Below, piece by piece: positions 31,013-44,398 of a DNA stretch of 64,000 bases. Source of the DNA: Mycobacterium sp. MS1601 (GTDB lineage Bacteria > Actinomycetota > Actinomycetes > Mycobacteriales > Mycobacteriaceae). The stretch is taken from NCBI RefSeq assembly GCF_001984215.1, contig NZ_CP019420.1, positions 5,890,001 through 5,954,000 of the forward strand, read 5' to 3'. The translations under genes and the position numbers were made by a program. Every line of letters starts with the position of its first letter. The stretch's first letter is position 1. The notes below the pieces were generated by a model, which ran no database searches, was not told the DNA's origin, and saw nothing but the letters and a program-made list of their open reading frames with translations.

Positions 31013-31822
31013 TCAGAGCAGCTGGGTGTGTGCGCCGCCGTCTGCGTAGACGATGGAGCCGGTGGTGGCGGGCAGCCAGTCCGACATCAGGGCGCACACC
31101 GTCTTGGCCACCGGGGTCGGGTCCTTCATGTTCCAGCCGATCGGGGCGCGCTGGTCCCAGCCCTCTTCCAGCAGCTTCATCTGGTCGCCGGCCTCGGCAC
31201 CCAGGGCACCGCCCACGATGGCACTCATGGCCAGCGTCCGGATGGGACCTGCGGCAACAAGATTGGACCGCACGCCCACCTTGCCGGCCTCACGGGCGAC
31301 AAAGCGGTTGACCGACTCCAGCGCGCTCTTGGCCACCGTCATCCAGTTGTAGGCGGGCATCGCCCGGGTGGGATCGAAGTCCATGCCGACGATGCCGCCG
31401 CCCGGGTTCATGATCGGCAGCACGGCCTTGGCCAGCGATGCGTAGGAGTATGCGGAGATGTGGATGCCCTTGGCCACATCCTCGTAGGGCGCGTCGAAGA
31501 ACGGGTTGATGCCCATCCCGGTCTGCGGCATGAAGCCGATGGAGTGCACCACTCCGTCGAGCTTGTTGCCCTCACCGATCTCGGCGCTCACCCGGTCGGC
31601 CAGCGTCGACAGGTGCTCGGAGTTCTGCACGTCGAGCTCGATCAGCGGAGCCGGGTTGGGCAGGCGGTCGGCGATACGGCGGATCAGCTTCATCCGGTCG
31701 AACCCGGTGAGCACCAGCTCGGCGCCCGCTTCCTGGGCCACCTTGGCGATATAGAACGCGATGGAGCTGTCGGTGATGATCCCGGTGACGAGGATCCGCT
31801 TGCCTTCGAGAAAACCAGTCAT
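31013..31822 (-). CDS. inhA: NADH-dependent enoyl-ACP reductase InhA
   Basis: A 269-residue FAS-II enoyl reductase that elongates mycolic-acid precursors and is the target of activated isoniazid. It is a short-chain dehydrogenase with cofactor segment [10 protein letters not shown] (Ile16, Ile21), Ser94 in [10 protein letters not shown], and the catalytic Tyr158/Lys165 pair in [10 protein letters not shown]. Ser94, Ile16 and Ile21 are the residues whose changes give isoniazid resistance in M. tuberculosis; all are in the susceptible state here. ATG start, 18 bp after fabG1, same operon. Confidence 0.97.
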   Translation of the reverse strand: MTGFLEGKRILVTGIITDSSIAFYIAKVAQEAGAELVLTGFDRMKLIRRIADRLPNPAPLIELDVQNSEHLSTLADRVSAEIGEGNKLDGVVHSIGFMPQTGMGINPFFDAPYEDVAKGIHISAYSYASLAKAVLPIMNPGGGIVGMDFDPTRAMPAYNWMTVAKSALESVNRFVAREAGKVGVRSNLVAAGPIRTLAMSAIVGGALGAEAGDQMKLLEEGWDQRAPIGWNMKDPTPVAKTVCALMSDWLPATTGSIVYADGGAHTQLL

Positions 31823-31840
31823 GTCTGTTTGTTGCCCTTT

Positions 31841-33644
<1,804 letters not shown>

Positions 33645-33669
33645 ATCCGGTCAGTCACTTCTTTCTGGT

Positions 33670-34611
33670 CTAGATGCCTGCGAGCGCGCCGCGGCGACGG
33701 GACGCCACGAATCGCACGATGTCGGCGATCCAGTCCCGGTCGGTACGCAGGGTCATCAGCGGGGCGCCGCAGCGCCGCATGGTGCGAGCCACCTCCGCGC
33801 GATGGGCGGCGGCGGCCTTGGCGAAGTCGTCGCGCAGCTGGGCGTCGATCCGGAATTCCTTGGTGATGCCGGATTCGGTGTCCTGCAGGATCACGTCGCC
33901 GACATCGGGCAGTTCCACGTCGCGTGGGTCGAGCACCTCGACACCCAGCACCTCGTGCCGGGCGGCGATGGCCCGCAGTTGGCGCATCCAGTTGATCGGG
34001 CCCAGGAAGTCACTGATCACCACCGCCATGCCGCGGCGGCGCTCCGGCCGGCGCAGCGCGTCGATGGCGGCGGACAGGTCTCCTCGCACCCCCTGCGGGG
34101 CTCGCGGGGCGGTGGCGATGGCCCGCAGCAGGCTCTGCTCGTGCTGGCGACCCGACAACGCAGGCACCCGGACGATGCTGTCACCGTTGGCGATGATGGC
34201 GCCCAAGCGGTTGCCGCCGCCACTGTTGAGGTAGGTGATGGCGGCCGCCGCGGCAACCACCAGATCACGCTTCTCACAACCGGTGGTGCCGAAGTCCAGG
34301 CTGGCCGACATGTCGATCACCAACCAGGTCTCCAACTCGCGGTCGGCGATCATCTGCCGGACGTGGGGCACCAGGGTGCGGGCGGTCACCGACCAGTCCA
34401 TCCGGCGCACGTCGTCGCCGGGCTGGTACATCCGCGAGTCACCCGGTTCGGAACCGGGACCGGGGATGAGCCCGAGGTGGTCACCGTGCAGCACCCCGTC
34501 GAGCTTGCGGCGCACCGTCAGCTCCAGGGTGCGCAGCGCCGCCGCGAGTTTCGGGTCTCCGATCTCACCGCGCTGGAACGACGGCGGATGGATGCTCTGC
34601 GGTCCGGTCAC
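33670..34611 (-). CDS. DUF58 protein of the MoxR operon
   Basis: A 313-residue protein with the DUF58 hallmark PGDDVRRMDWSVTART near residue 70 and a VWA-like fold after it (VIDMSASLDFG). GTG start at 34611. When the likely frameshift in moxR1 is corrected, the moxR1 stop (TGA at 34608-34610) overlaps this GTG as GTGA, the typical coupled arrangement. It corresponds to Rv1480. Role inferred from family: partner of MoxR. Confidence 0.9.
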   Translation of the reverse strand: MTGPQSIHPPSFQRGEIGDPKLAAALRTLELTVRRKLDGVLHGDHLGLIPGPGSEPGDSRMYQPGDDVRRMDWSVTARTLVPHVRQMIADRELETWLVIDMSASLDFGTTGCEKRDLVVAAAAAITYLNSGGGNRLGAIIANGDSIVRVPALSGRQHEQSLLRAIATAPRAPQGVRGDLSAAIDALRRPERRRGMAVVISDFLGPINWMRQLRAIAARHEVLGVEVLDPRDVELPDVGDVILQDTESGITKEFRIDAQLRDDFAKAAAAHRAEVARTMRRCGAPLMTLRTDRDWIADIVRFVASRRRGALAGI

Positions 34612-35746
34612 CGACCGTTAGCCGCCACCTGCCCCTGGGGGCGTTGGGAATACCCGACGGCACCGAATGCCCTTGCTGCGGAACGGCATTCACCTGCGGG
34701 AGGGCAACGGTCTGCAGAATCCGGTTGATCACCGTCTCGGCGGACACCTCGTCGGCCAGCGCGTCGTAGGTGAGCACCAGGCGGTGGCGCAGCACGTCCG
34801 GGATCACCTCGATGACGTCCTGCGGGATCACGTAGTCGCGGCCGCGGACCAGCGCCAGCGCGCGGGCCGCGGCGATGATGCCCAGGGACGCACGCGGCGA
34901 GGCACCGAACGAGATCCAGTTCTTCACATCGCCCAGACCGAACTGCTCCGGGTGGCGGGTGGCGGTGATGACGCGCACCACGTAGTCCACCAGCGCGTGG
35001 TGGACGAAGTTGTTGGCGGCCAGGTCCTGCAGGCGCAGCAGGTCACCGGGGTTGAGAATGCCCTTGGGGGTGGGCGGCGTGATGCCCATCCGGTAGATGA
35101 TCTCGCGTTCTTCCTCCGGCGACGGGTAGTCGACGTTGATCTTGAACAGGAAGCGGTCGCGCTGCGCCTCGGGCAGCGGGTACACGCCCTCGTTCTCGAT
35201 CGGGTTCTGCGTGGCCATCACCAGGAACGGCTTGGGCAACGGGTAGGTCTTGCCGCCGATGGAGATCTTGCGCTCGGCCATGACCTCCAGCAGCGCCGAC
35301 TGCACCTTGGCGGGGGCCCGGTTGATCTCGTCGGCCAGCAGGAAGTTGCAGACCACGGGGCCGAGTTCGATGTCGAACTCTTCTTTGCCCTGACGGTAGA
35401 TGCGGGTACCGATGATGTCGGTGGGCACCAGGTCCGGGGTGAACTGGATACGGGCGAAGGTGCCGCCCACCACCTTGGCGAAGGTCTCGACGGCCAGCGT
35501 CTTGGCCACCCCGGGTACACCTTCGAGCAGCACGTGCCCCTTGGCCAGCAGGCCGATCAGGATGCGTTCGACCAGTTGGTCCTGGCCGACGATGATCCGT
35601 TTGACCTCGAAGATGGCGCGTTCCAGCGTGTGCACCTCGGCGGCCAGGTTGCTCTGGGTCGGCGCCGGAGCGGCCGGGGCGGCGTGAGCGCCTGGCGCAC
35701 CTCCCGGCGTGTAGTTGGGCGACCCACCTGGTGACGTCATCGACAA
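34565..35746 (-). CDS. moxR1: MoxR1 AAA+ ATPase (C-terminus altered by a probable frameshift)
   Basis: MoxR-type AAA+ ATPase: Walker A EGVPGVAKT, Walker B LLADEINRA, sensor 1 ATQNPIENEG, sensor 2 region near FGASPRAS. As read, the protein is 393 residues and ends in 20 residues (RGRWRLTVGDRTAEHPSAVV) overlapping the next gene by 47 bp. Adding one base to the five-base run at 34637-34641 changes the end to NAPQGQVAANGR and stops at 34608. That gives 379 residues, the usual length, and a GTGA overlap with the DUF58 gene. I regard that as the true end. Role: chaperone-like ATPase with the DUF58 and VWA proteins. Confidence 0.9.
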   Translation of the reverse strand: MSMTSPGGSPNYTPGGAPGAHAAPAAPAPTQSNLAAEVHTLERAIFEVKRIIVGQDQLVERILIGLLAKGHVLLEGVPGVAKTLAVETFAKVVGGTFARIQFTPDLVPTDIIGTRIYRQGKEEFDIELGPVVCNFLLADEINRAPAKVQSALLEVMAERKISIGGKTYPLPKPFLVMATQNPIENEGVYPLPEAQRDRFLFKINVDYPSPEEEREIIYRMGITPPTPKGILNPGDLLRLQDLAANNFVHHALVDYVVRVITATRHPEQFGLGDVKNWISFGASPRASLGIIAAARALALVRGRDYVIPQDVIEVIPDVLRHRLVLTYDALADEVSAETVINRILQTVALPQVNAVPQQGHSVPSGIPNAPRGRWRLTVGDRTAEHPSAVVPAR

Positions 35747-35865
35747 TCCTCCACAGCTGAACGTGATCTCTTCTGCGGCAGCCCACGACGTCGGGCAACC
35801 GCGCTCGACTCAACTATTCCAGGCACTTCGGAATACGTCGACGTGCCCACCTACCGGGCGCGCCC

Positions 35866-36597
35866 TCAGGACTCGATGATGCGCGCCAGGTAGGGCTGCA
35901 ATCCCGCGGTCCGCAGCGGGCTCACCTTGACCTGACCTGCACTGCCGGAAGACTCCAGCATCTGGCCGTTACCCAGGAAGATCGCCACGTGCTGGCTGCC
36001 GCCGGGACCCCAGAACAACAGGTCTCCACGCTTGGCCTGGGACTGGGGCACCTTGCGCCCGGTGTTGTACTGATCACCGGAGTACTTGGGGATCAGAACG
36101 CCGACACCTGCGAACGCGAACTGGGTGAAACCGGAGCAGTCGTAGCCGACGGTGTTGGCTCCGGAGTCCACGCCGGTGCTGGGTCCGGTCGGTTTGCCGC
36201 CACCCCAGGAGTACGGCGTGCCGATCTGACTGGCGCCGCGGCGGATGACGTATTCGATGGCCTGTGGGCCGCGCACCCGTCCCGGTGCCACTCCCGCGGC
36301 GGCGTCACTGGGCGCCAGTCCGAGCTTCTGCAGGAAGCTGCGGCCGAGGTTCATGGTGGCCTCGGTGGCCTGCGCGGTGACCGCCAGCGAGGCGTTGGCA
36401 ATGGCCAGCGGGTCGCCCGGCGCTCCTGCGCTGATCAGCTTGGGCAGCGTCGGATCCCACTGTCCCGGATCCGGTTCGGCCGACGCGGGTGCGGCGGCGC
36501 CGATGGCCAACAGGACCGCCACCAGCACCGCCAGGGCGGGGCGGGTGAGGCGAAAGAGCTTGTGGCGCAGGTGTTGCGGAGACAAATGACGACCCAT
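35866..36597 (-). CDS. ripB: NlpC/P60 peptidoglycan endopeptidase RipB
   Basis: A 243-residue secreted protein starting MGRHLSPQHLRHKLFRL. Signal peptide (LAVLVAVLLAIGAAAPASA, cleavage after about residue 40), then an NlpC/P60 domain in the C-terminal half with catalytic Cys in TVGYDCSGFTQFAF and His in GGSQHVAIFLGNG. It hydrolyses the D-glutamyl-meso-diaminopimelate bond of stem peptides. It lacks the coiled-coil region of RipA. ATG 36597 overlaps the ripA stop by one base. The same frame stays open far upstream, but that part is a shadow of ripA. Confidence 0.94.
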   Translation of the reverse strand: MGRHLSPQHLRHKLFRLTRPALAVLVAVLLAIGAAAPASAEPDPGQWDPTLPKLISAGAPGDPLAIANASLAVTAQATEATMNLGRSFLQKLGLAPSDAAAGVAPGRVRGPQAIEYVIRRGASQIGTPYSWGGGKPTGPSTGVDSGANTVGYDCSGFTQFAFAGVGVLIPKYSGDQYNTGRKVPQSQAKRGDLLFWGPGGSQHVAIFLGNGQMLESSGSAGQVKVSPLRTAGLQPYLARIIES

Positions 36598-38003
36598 CAG
36601 TATTCGATGTAGCGCACGACGTTCGGCGTCATGCCACTGGTACGCACCGGCGAGACCTTGACCACGGAACCGGTGTACGGAGCTTCGAGCATCTGGCCGT
36701 TGCCGAGGTAGAGCGCAACGTGCTGACTGCCGCCCGGGCCGTAGAAGATGACGTCCCCTCGGCGCATTTGCGACGACGGGAGCTGGCGGCCCATGTTGTA
36801 CTGCGAACCGGAGTAGTGCGGGAGCTTGATACCCACCCCGGCGAAGGCGTGCAGGATCAGCCCGGAGCAGTCGAAGCCGACAGTGCCTGCGCCGGAATCG
36901 ATTCCGCGACTGGCTCCGGCGGCGTTGCCACCACCCCACGAGTACGGGACACCCAGCTGCCTCATTGCGCGCTGGATGACGTACTCGGAGGCCTGGCGTC
37001 CGTAGACACGCGGGATGGCGCCGTTGGTGATGCCGGTGTCGGCGGGCTTGAGGATGCCCAGCTTCTCCAGGAAGCTGCGGCCCATGTCCGCGGTGAGCTG
37101 CGCCGAGGTGGAGCTGATCTTGAGGATCTCGTTGATGATCGCGATGGGATCGCCGGAGACGAAGGCGCTGGGCACCATCGGCAAGGTGGTGTCCCACTGG
37201 CTGACGTCGCCGAACGGCGCGGCGGCGGGTGCGTGATCCCAGTCCCCCGCAACAGGTCCCGCGGGCCCCGCGGGCACCGTGGCGGCCTGGGTGCGGACCA
37301 CCGCCGCTGCACCGCCGGGCGCTGCCGCGGCGCGGGCTTTGGCCAGTTCCGCCTGGGCGGCGTCGCGCTTGGCGCCGAGCTGGGTGATCTGCGCCTGCTG
37401 GTCGGCGAAACGCTGCTGCGCGGCCGACAACGCGGCCACGGCGTTGTCCTGGCTGGCCTGCGCCGCACCGGCGGCCTGGTCGGCCTTGAGCTTGGCGGCA
37501 CGGGCCAGCGATTCCTGGTTCAGCTGCTCGGTGCGGGCCTGTTGCAGGTCCGCCATCACCTTCTGCGAGCTGAGCGCCAGGGTGTGTTCGGTGGCCGCGT
37601 TGGCGATGATCTCGCCCGGGTCGGTCGCGGTCAGATACGACACCGACGGGCCGTTGATGTAGGAGGCGACGGCGAAGTCGTCGAACTTGCTCTGCGCGGC
37701 GGCGATGGCCGCGTCGGCGTCACGGACGCCTTGGCGACTCAGATCGAGCTCGCGCTGCGCGGCGGCGACGTCGTCGCGCGCCGTCTGCACGTCGAGGATC
37801 GCCTTGTTGACGCCTTCCTGCTCGGTTTGCACGGCTGCACCCAGGTCCGAGAGTTGTTGGTTGGCTTCGGCGACGTCGGCGATCAGGGCGGCCAGGCTGG
37901 TGGGTGCGGGTGCTGGTTCTGCGTGCGCGAGGGCCGGACTGCTGAACAGCAGCGCCAGCGTCAGCAACGGAGATGCGCCGTGGACGGGTCTCATACGACT
38001 CAT
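36597..38003 (-). CDS. ripA: Peptidoglycan endopeptidase RipA
   Basis: A 468-residue secreted septum-splitting hydrolase. Signal peptide (ends about SPALAHA, residue 28). A long Ala/Gln-rich coiled coil (about 35-240) occludes the active site in the known enzyme. An Ala/Pro linker follows, then an NlpC/P60 domain (about 340-468) with Cys in TVGFDCSGLILHAF and His in GGSQHVALYLGNG. It cleaves peptidoglycan stem peptides at division, and in M. tuberculosis interacts with RpfB. It leads the ripA-ripB pair; its 5' region contains several palindromes that may bind regulators. Confidence 0.95.
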   Translation of the reverse strand: MSRMRPVHGASPLLTLALLFSSPALAHAEPAPAPTSLAALIADVAEANQQLSDLGAAVQTEQEGVNKAILDVQTARDDVAAAQRELDLSRQGVRDADAAIAAAQSKFDDFAVASYINGPSVSYLTATDPGEIIANAATEHTLALSSQKVMADLQQARTEQLNQESLARAAKLKADQAAGAAQASQDNAVAALSAAQQRFADQQAQITQLGAKRDAAQAELAKARAAAAPGGAAAVVRTQAATVPAGPAGPVAGDWDHAPAAAPFGDVSQWDTTLPMVPSAFVSGDPIAIINEILKISSTSAQLTADMGRSFLEKLGILKPADTGITNGAIPRVYGRQASEYVIQRAMRQLGVPYSWGGGNAAGASRGIDSGAGTVGFDCSGLILHAFAGVGIKLPHYSGSQYNMGRQLPSSQMRRGDVIFYGPGGSQHVALYLGNGQMLEAPYTGSVVKVSPVRTSGMTPNVVRYIEY

Positions 38004-38103
38004 GTCTCCTCATGGCTCGACGCGACCGGATCACCCGTCACTCGGGTATGTCCAGTCACTGGAGGCACAACAACAACAATGGTTACGCCCAGAACCGTAC
38101 GTC

Positions 38104-38185
38104 ACAATTGTCCCTGAAGAAACTTTCGTTACAAATTACAGGAATGTAATTAGCGCGCCGTTATCGAACGGTGACAATTCGAATT
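38104..38185. promoter_or_regulatory. Cluster of palindromes upstream of ripA
   Basis: Within 82 bp lie ACAATTGT (38104-38111), a 7-bp inverted repeat AATTACA/TGTAATT with GGAA centre (38134-38151), CCGTT/AACGG (38158-38171) and the 10-bp palindrome AATTCGAATT (38176-38185). The region is AT-rich against its surroundings and lies between two same-strand genes, so it probably holds the ripA promoter and its control sites. MtrA is a known regulator of ripA; whether it binds here is inference. Confidence 0.5.
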
Positions 38186-38206
38186 CGCCAAATGGTCGCT
38201 ACTGGC

Positions 38207-38773
38207 TCAGGAATCGCTGGTAGAAGCGTCTTTCTCCGCAGCGGATTGCTTGCCTTTTACCGCAAGGATGCGCGTTGCGATAACCGCCAGGAAAACACCG
38301 AGCGTGAGCACGATCGTGAGACCCGTCCACGGGAAATCCGGCGTATTCAGCTGGCTCACAAAATTCTGGGAGGACTGCACAGGGTTGCCGGTCTTGGCGA
38401 GGTCTTCGCCCGCCTCCAGGGTCACCCGGTCGAACTCGGAGCTGTAGGTTCCGGCGAACGACGGGCTGAGCACCAGCACCGTCGAACCGGGATTGGCCTG
38501 ACCCACCTCGGTGGCGATGTCGCGCAGCGGGGTGTCGATGTGCGGGTTGTTCGGGATCACCACGATCTTGAGGTCGATGCCATCCTGCGCCGCCTCCTCG
38601 ACCACCTGCAGCAGGCCCGGTTCGTCGGCCGGCGGCGCGCTCACCCCGTCGCGGGCCACCTCCGCCTGAACCAGCGGCATGTCGACCTCGGGTGGAATGA
38701 ACACACCAACCTGCGTCAACGACTCCGACATGCCCACCATCCGCTTCGCCCAGACCTCAACGTTCACACGCAC
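38207..38773 (-). CDS. Conserved membrane protein, Rv1476-like
   Basis: A 188-residue protein: a soluble N-terminal domain of about 145 residues (LKIVVIPNNPHIDTPLRD near the middle), then one membrane helix (LTIVLTLGVFLAVIATRILAV, about 152-172) and a short charged tail. No enzyme motif was recognised. It sits between ripA and the divergent acn gene exactly as Rv1476 does. Function unknown. The first Met (38773) gives MRVNVEVW; an internal Met at residue 15 (MSESLTQVG) is an alternative start. Confidence 0.75.
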   Translation of the reverse strand: MRVNVEVWAKRMVGMSESLTQVGVFIPPEVDMPLVQAEVARDGVSAPPADEPGLLQVVEEAAQDGIDLKIVVIPNNPHIDTPLRDIATEVGQANPGSTVLVLSPSFAGTYSSEFDRVTLEAGEDLAKTGNPVQSSQNFVSQLNTPDFPWTGLTIVLTLGVFLAVIATRILAVKGKQSAAEKDASTSDS

Positions 38774-38873
38774 GGTACGCGACGGTCATCGGAGTCGGTG
38801 GCATCCCCGGCCCGGCGCGGGAAGACTGATACACGACCGGTACCGATGCGCCCACACCCGGGCCGGTGAATTA

Positions 38874-38889
38874 CAGGACAAGCGTACTG
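38874..38889. promoter_or_regulatory. AcnR operator upstream of acn
   Basis: CAGGACAAGCGTACTG matches the AcnR consensus CAGNACnnncGTACTG described in Corynebacterium glutamicum at every fixed position. It lies 65 bp before the acn start, and the TetR-type acnR gene follows acn. Extending one base each way gives the near-palindrome ACAGGAC/GTACTGT with one mismatch. Confidence 0.8.
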
Positions 38890-38953
38890 TTAGAGTTGCA
38901 GCCGATCGCCGGCACAGCCCGCCGGCGAGGAACACGAAACGCCGGGAGTTGAT

Positions 38954-41792
<2,839 letters not shown>

Positions 41793-41793
<1 letters not shown>

Positions 41794-42392
41794 TGCCCAA
41801 AGTCAGCGAGGACCATCTGGCGGCGCGCCGCCGCCAGATCCTCGACGGCGCCCGACGGTGTTTCGCCGAGTTCGGCTACGACAAGGCGACGGTGCGTCGC
41901 CTGGAACAGTCGATCGGATTGTCGCGGGGTGCGATCTTTCACCACTTCCGTGACAAGGACTCGCTGTTCTTCGAGTTGGCGCGCGAGGATGCCGAGCGGA
42001 TGGCCGAAGTGGCCTCCCGCGAGGGCCTGATCCAGGTGATGCGGGACATGTTGGCCACGCCGGAGCAATTCGACTGGCTGGCAACACGTCTGGAGATCGC
42101 GCGCAAGCTGCGCCATGATCCGGCGTTCAATCAGGGCTGGGCGGAACGGTCGGTGGAGCTATCTGCAGCCACCACCGACCGGCTGCGCCGCCAGACACAG
42201 GCAGGCCGGGTGCGCGACGACGTGCCCAGCGACGTGCTGCACGTGTACCTGGACCTGGTGCTGGACGGCCTGGTGGCCCGGTTGGCCTCCGGCGAGGATC
42301 CCAAGCGGCTGTCGGCCGTGCTGGACCTGGTCGAGGCGTCGGTGCGCTACTCCAGCCCGGAATCGGCACCGAACTCCGCGTCACTGGGCTGA
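41793..42392 (+). CDS. acnR: AcnR, TetR-family repressor of aconitase
   Basis: A 199-residue regulator with an N-terminal TetR DNA-binding domain (RRRQILDGARRCFAEFGYDKATVRRL then GLSRGAIFHHFRDKD) and a ligand domain after residue 60. GTG 41793 shares one base with the acn stop (TAGTG), so it is co-transcribed with acn. This matches Rv1474c and C. glutamicum AcnR, a repressor of acn. A consensus operator stands in front of acn, so the pair forms an autoregulated unit: the repressor lowers both its own and aconitase expression. Confidence 0.9.
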
Positions 42393-42428
42393 ACAACAGT
42401 TAGGGCGCCCTCACCGCAAACCCGGCCA

Positions 42429-42620
42429 TCATCTGAGCCGGGTGCGGTGATTGGGTCCCCCGCGGCTGCGCATCGTCGTCCCCGACTCCAGCAGCATGCT
42501 GTGGATGGACCCGTACGACCGCCCCGTGGTGGCCGCCAGCGTCCGGATACTCGCGCCGTTCTCGTACGCGAACCGGAGCTCGCCGAGCAGTTGCTCACGC
42601 TCCTTGTCCATTTTCCTCAT
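42429..42620 (-). CDS. Small helix-turn-helix protein, Rv1473A-like
   Basis: A 63-residue protein (MRKMDKEREQLLGE...) whose central segment ASIRTLAATTGRSYGSIHSM is a helix-turn-helix of the resolvase/transposase-like type. No other domain. M. tuberculosis annotates the same-sized Rv1473A in this place. It could be a transcription factor; nothing shows its target. Located downstream of the ABC-F gene on the same strand, convergent with acnR (36 bp between stops). Confidence 0.8.
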   Translation of the reverse strand: MRKMDKEREQLLGELRFAYENGASIRTLAATTGRSYGSIHSMLLESGTTMRSRGGPNHRTRLR

Positions 42621-42729
42621 CGACGCCTTCCGCAGTGGAACAGGACCCCGAACGCACCTCCAGATTAGGCAGAGTAGCGCTGTGTGTGACCCGAATCACG
42701 CAAAACGGCGCGGCGAAAACAAAGTCGCG

Positions 42730-44358
42730 TCAAGCGAGTTCGATGAGTTCCCGATACTCGTCGGACCAGAAATCTTCGGTGCCGTCAGGCAGCAGTACCA
42801 CGCGTTGCGGGTTCAGCGCCTCGGCCGCACCCGGGTCATGCGTCACCAGCACCACCGCCCCCAGATAGCTGCGCAGCGCGTCCAGCACCTGTTCCCGCGA
42901 AGCCGGGTCCAGGTTGTTGGTGGGTTCGTCGAGCAGCAGCACATTCGCCGCGGACGCGACCAGACCTGCCAACGCCAGCCGGGTCTTCTCACCGCCAGAA
43001 AGGGTGCCCGCCGGTTGATCCAGCTGCGCGCCGGTGAACATGAACGCGCCCAGCAAACCGCGCAGGTCCTGCTCACCGGTGTCGGGAGCGGCGTGGCGGA
43101 TGTTCTCCCACACCGAGGCGTGGTCGTCGAGGGTGTCGTGCTCCTGCGCGAAATAGCCGATCTTGAGGCCGTGCCCCGGGTCGAGGCCGCCGGAATCCGG
43201 GGTCTCCACGCCGGCCAACAGACGCAGCAGCGTGGTCTTGCCCGCACCGTTGAGACCCAGCACCACAACCCGGGACCCGCGGTCGATGGACAGGTCGAGG
43301 CCGGTGAAGATCTCCAGCGACCCGTAGTTCTTGCTCAGTCCCTTGACCACCAGCGGGGTACGGCCACAGGGCGCGGGCGTCGGAAACTTGATCCGGGCCA
43401 CCTTGTCGGCCACCCGCTCGTCGTCCAGCTCGGCCATCATGCGTTCCGCACGGCGCAACATGTTCTGCGCCGCAACGGCTTTGGTTGCCTTGGCACCCAT
43501 CTTGGCGGCCTGCGCCCGCAGGGCGGAGGCCTTCTTCTCGGCATTGGCCCGCTCGCGGCGGCGACGCTGTTCATCGGTGGCGCGAGCGTCGAGGTACTTC
43601 TGCCAGCCCATGTTGTAGACATCGGCTTCGCCGCGCACGGCGTCCAGGAACCACACCCTGTTCACCACGGCGGCCAGCAGTTCGACGTCGTGGCTGATCA
43701 CGATCAGACCGCCGGTGTGGCTCTTGAGGAAGTCACGAAGCCAGACGATGGAGTCGGCGTCCAGGTGGTTGGTGGGCTCGTCGAGAAGCAGCGTGGTCGC
43801 TGAACCCGAGCCGGAATCCGAGGCCGCGAACAGGATGCGGGCCAACTCGACACGACGGCGCTGACCGCCGGAGAGGGTGCGCAGCGGCTGGGTGAGCACG
43901 CGGTCGGGAAGTCCCAGGCTGGCACAGATCCGGCCGGCTTCGCTCTCGGCGGCGTATCCGCCGAGCGCGGCGAACCGCTCTTCCAGTTGACCGTAGCGGC
44001 GCACCGCCTTGTCCCTGGCAACGTCGTCGGCGACCTCGGCCATCAGCACCTGCTGCTTCTCGAGGTCGGTCATCAGCACGTCCAGACCACGCGCCGAGAG
44101 CACCCGGTCGCGGGCCAACACATCCAGATCGCCCTCTTTGGGATCCTGCGGCAGATAGCCGATCTCGCCGGTGCGGGTGACAGTGCCGGCGTAGGGCTCG
44201 CCCTCACCGGCCAGGATCCGCAACGTGGTGGTCTTCCCAGCGCCGTTACGTCCCACCAGCCCGATCCGGTCACCTGGCTGTACCCGCAGGGCGGGTCCTT
44301 CCGCGGCCAACAACGTACGTGCGCCGGCACGAACCTCCAGGTCCGTTGCGGTGATCAC
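42730..44358 (-). CDS. ABC-F family ATPase
   Basis: A 542-residue soluble protein with two ABC domains and no membrane segments. Domain 1 has Walker A GRNGAGKT and signature LSGGQRRRVELARIL; domain 2 has GLNGAGKT and LSGGEKTRLALAGL. The linker between them is highly charged (RRRRERANAEKKASALR). ABC-F proteins bind the ribosome and affect translation or antibiotic tolerance rather than transport. Equivalent of Rv1473, 542 residues. It lies 40 bp after echA12 on the same strand. Confidence 0.92.
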   Translation of the reverse strand: MITATDLEVRAGARTLLAAEGPALRVQPGDRIGLVGRNGAGKTTTLRILAGEGEPYAGTVTRTGEIGYLPQDPKEGDLDVLARDRVLSARGLDVLMTDLEKQQVLMAEVADDVARDKAVRRYGQLEERFAALGGYAAESEAGRICASLGLPDRVLTQPLRTLSGGQRRRVELARILFAASDSGSGSATTLLLDEPTNHLDADSIVWLRDFLKSHTGGLIVISHDVELLAAVVNRVWFLDAVRGEADVYNMGWQKYLDARATDEQRRRRERANAEKKASALRAQAAKMGAKATKAVAAQNMLRRAERMMAELDDERVADKVARIKFPTPAPCGRTPLVVKGLSKNYGSLEIFTGLDLSIDRGSRVVVLGLNGAGKTTLLRLLAGVETPDSGGLDPGHGLKIGYFAQEHDTLDDHASVWENIRHAAPDTGEQDLRGLLGAFMFTGAQLDQPAGTLSGGEKTRLALAGLVASAANVLLLDEPTNNLDPASREQVLDALRSYLGAVVLVTHDPGAAEALNPQRVVLLPDGTEDFWSDEYRELIELA

Positions 44359-44398
44359 CGGTCAAGCTCCTCGCGCAGAAGACACCGCGTCCGCGGTG

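Noticed and set aside
36598..37197. N-terminal extension of RipB
   Set aside because: The extra 200 residues are out-of-frame ripA; the signal peptide begins at MGRHLSPQ.
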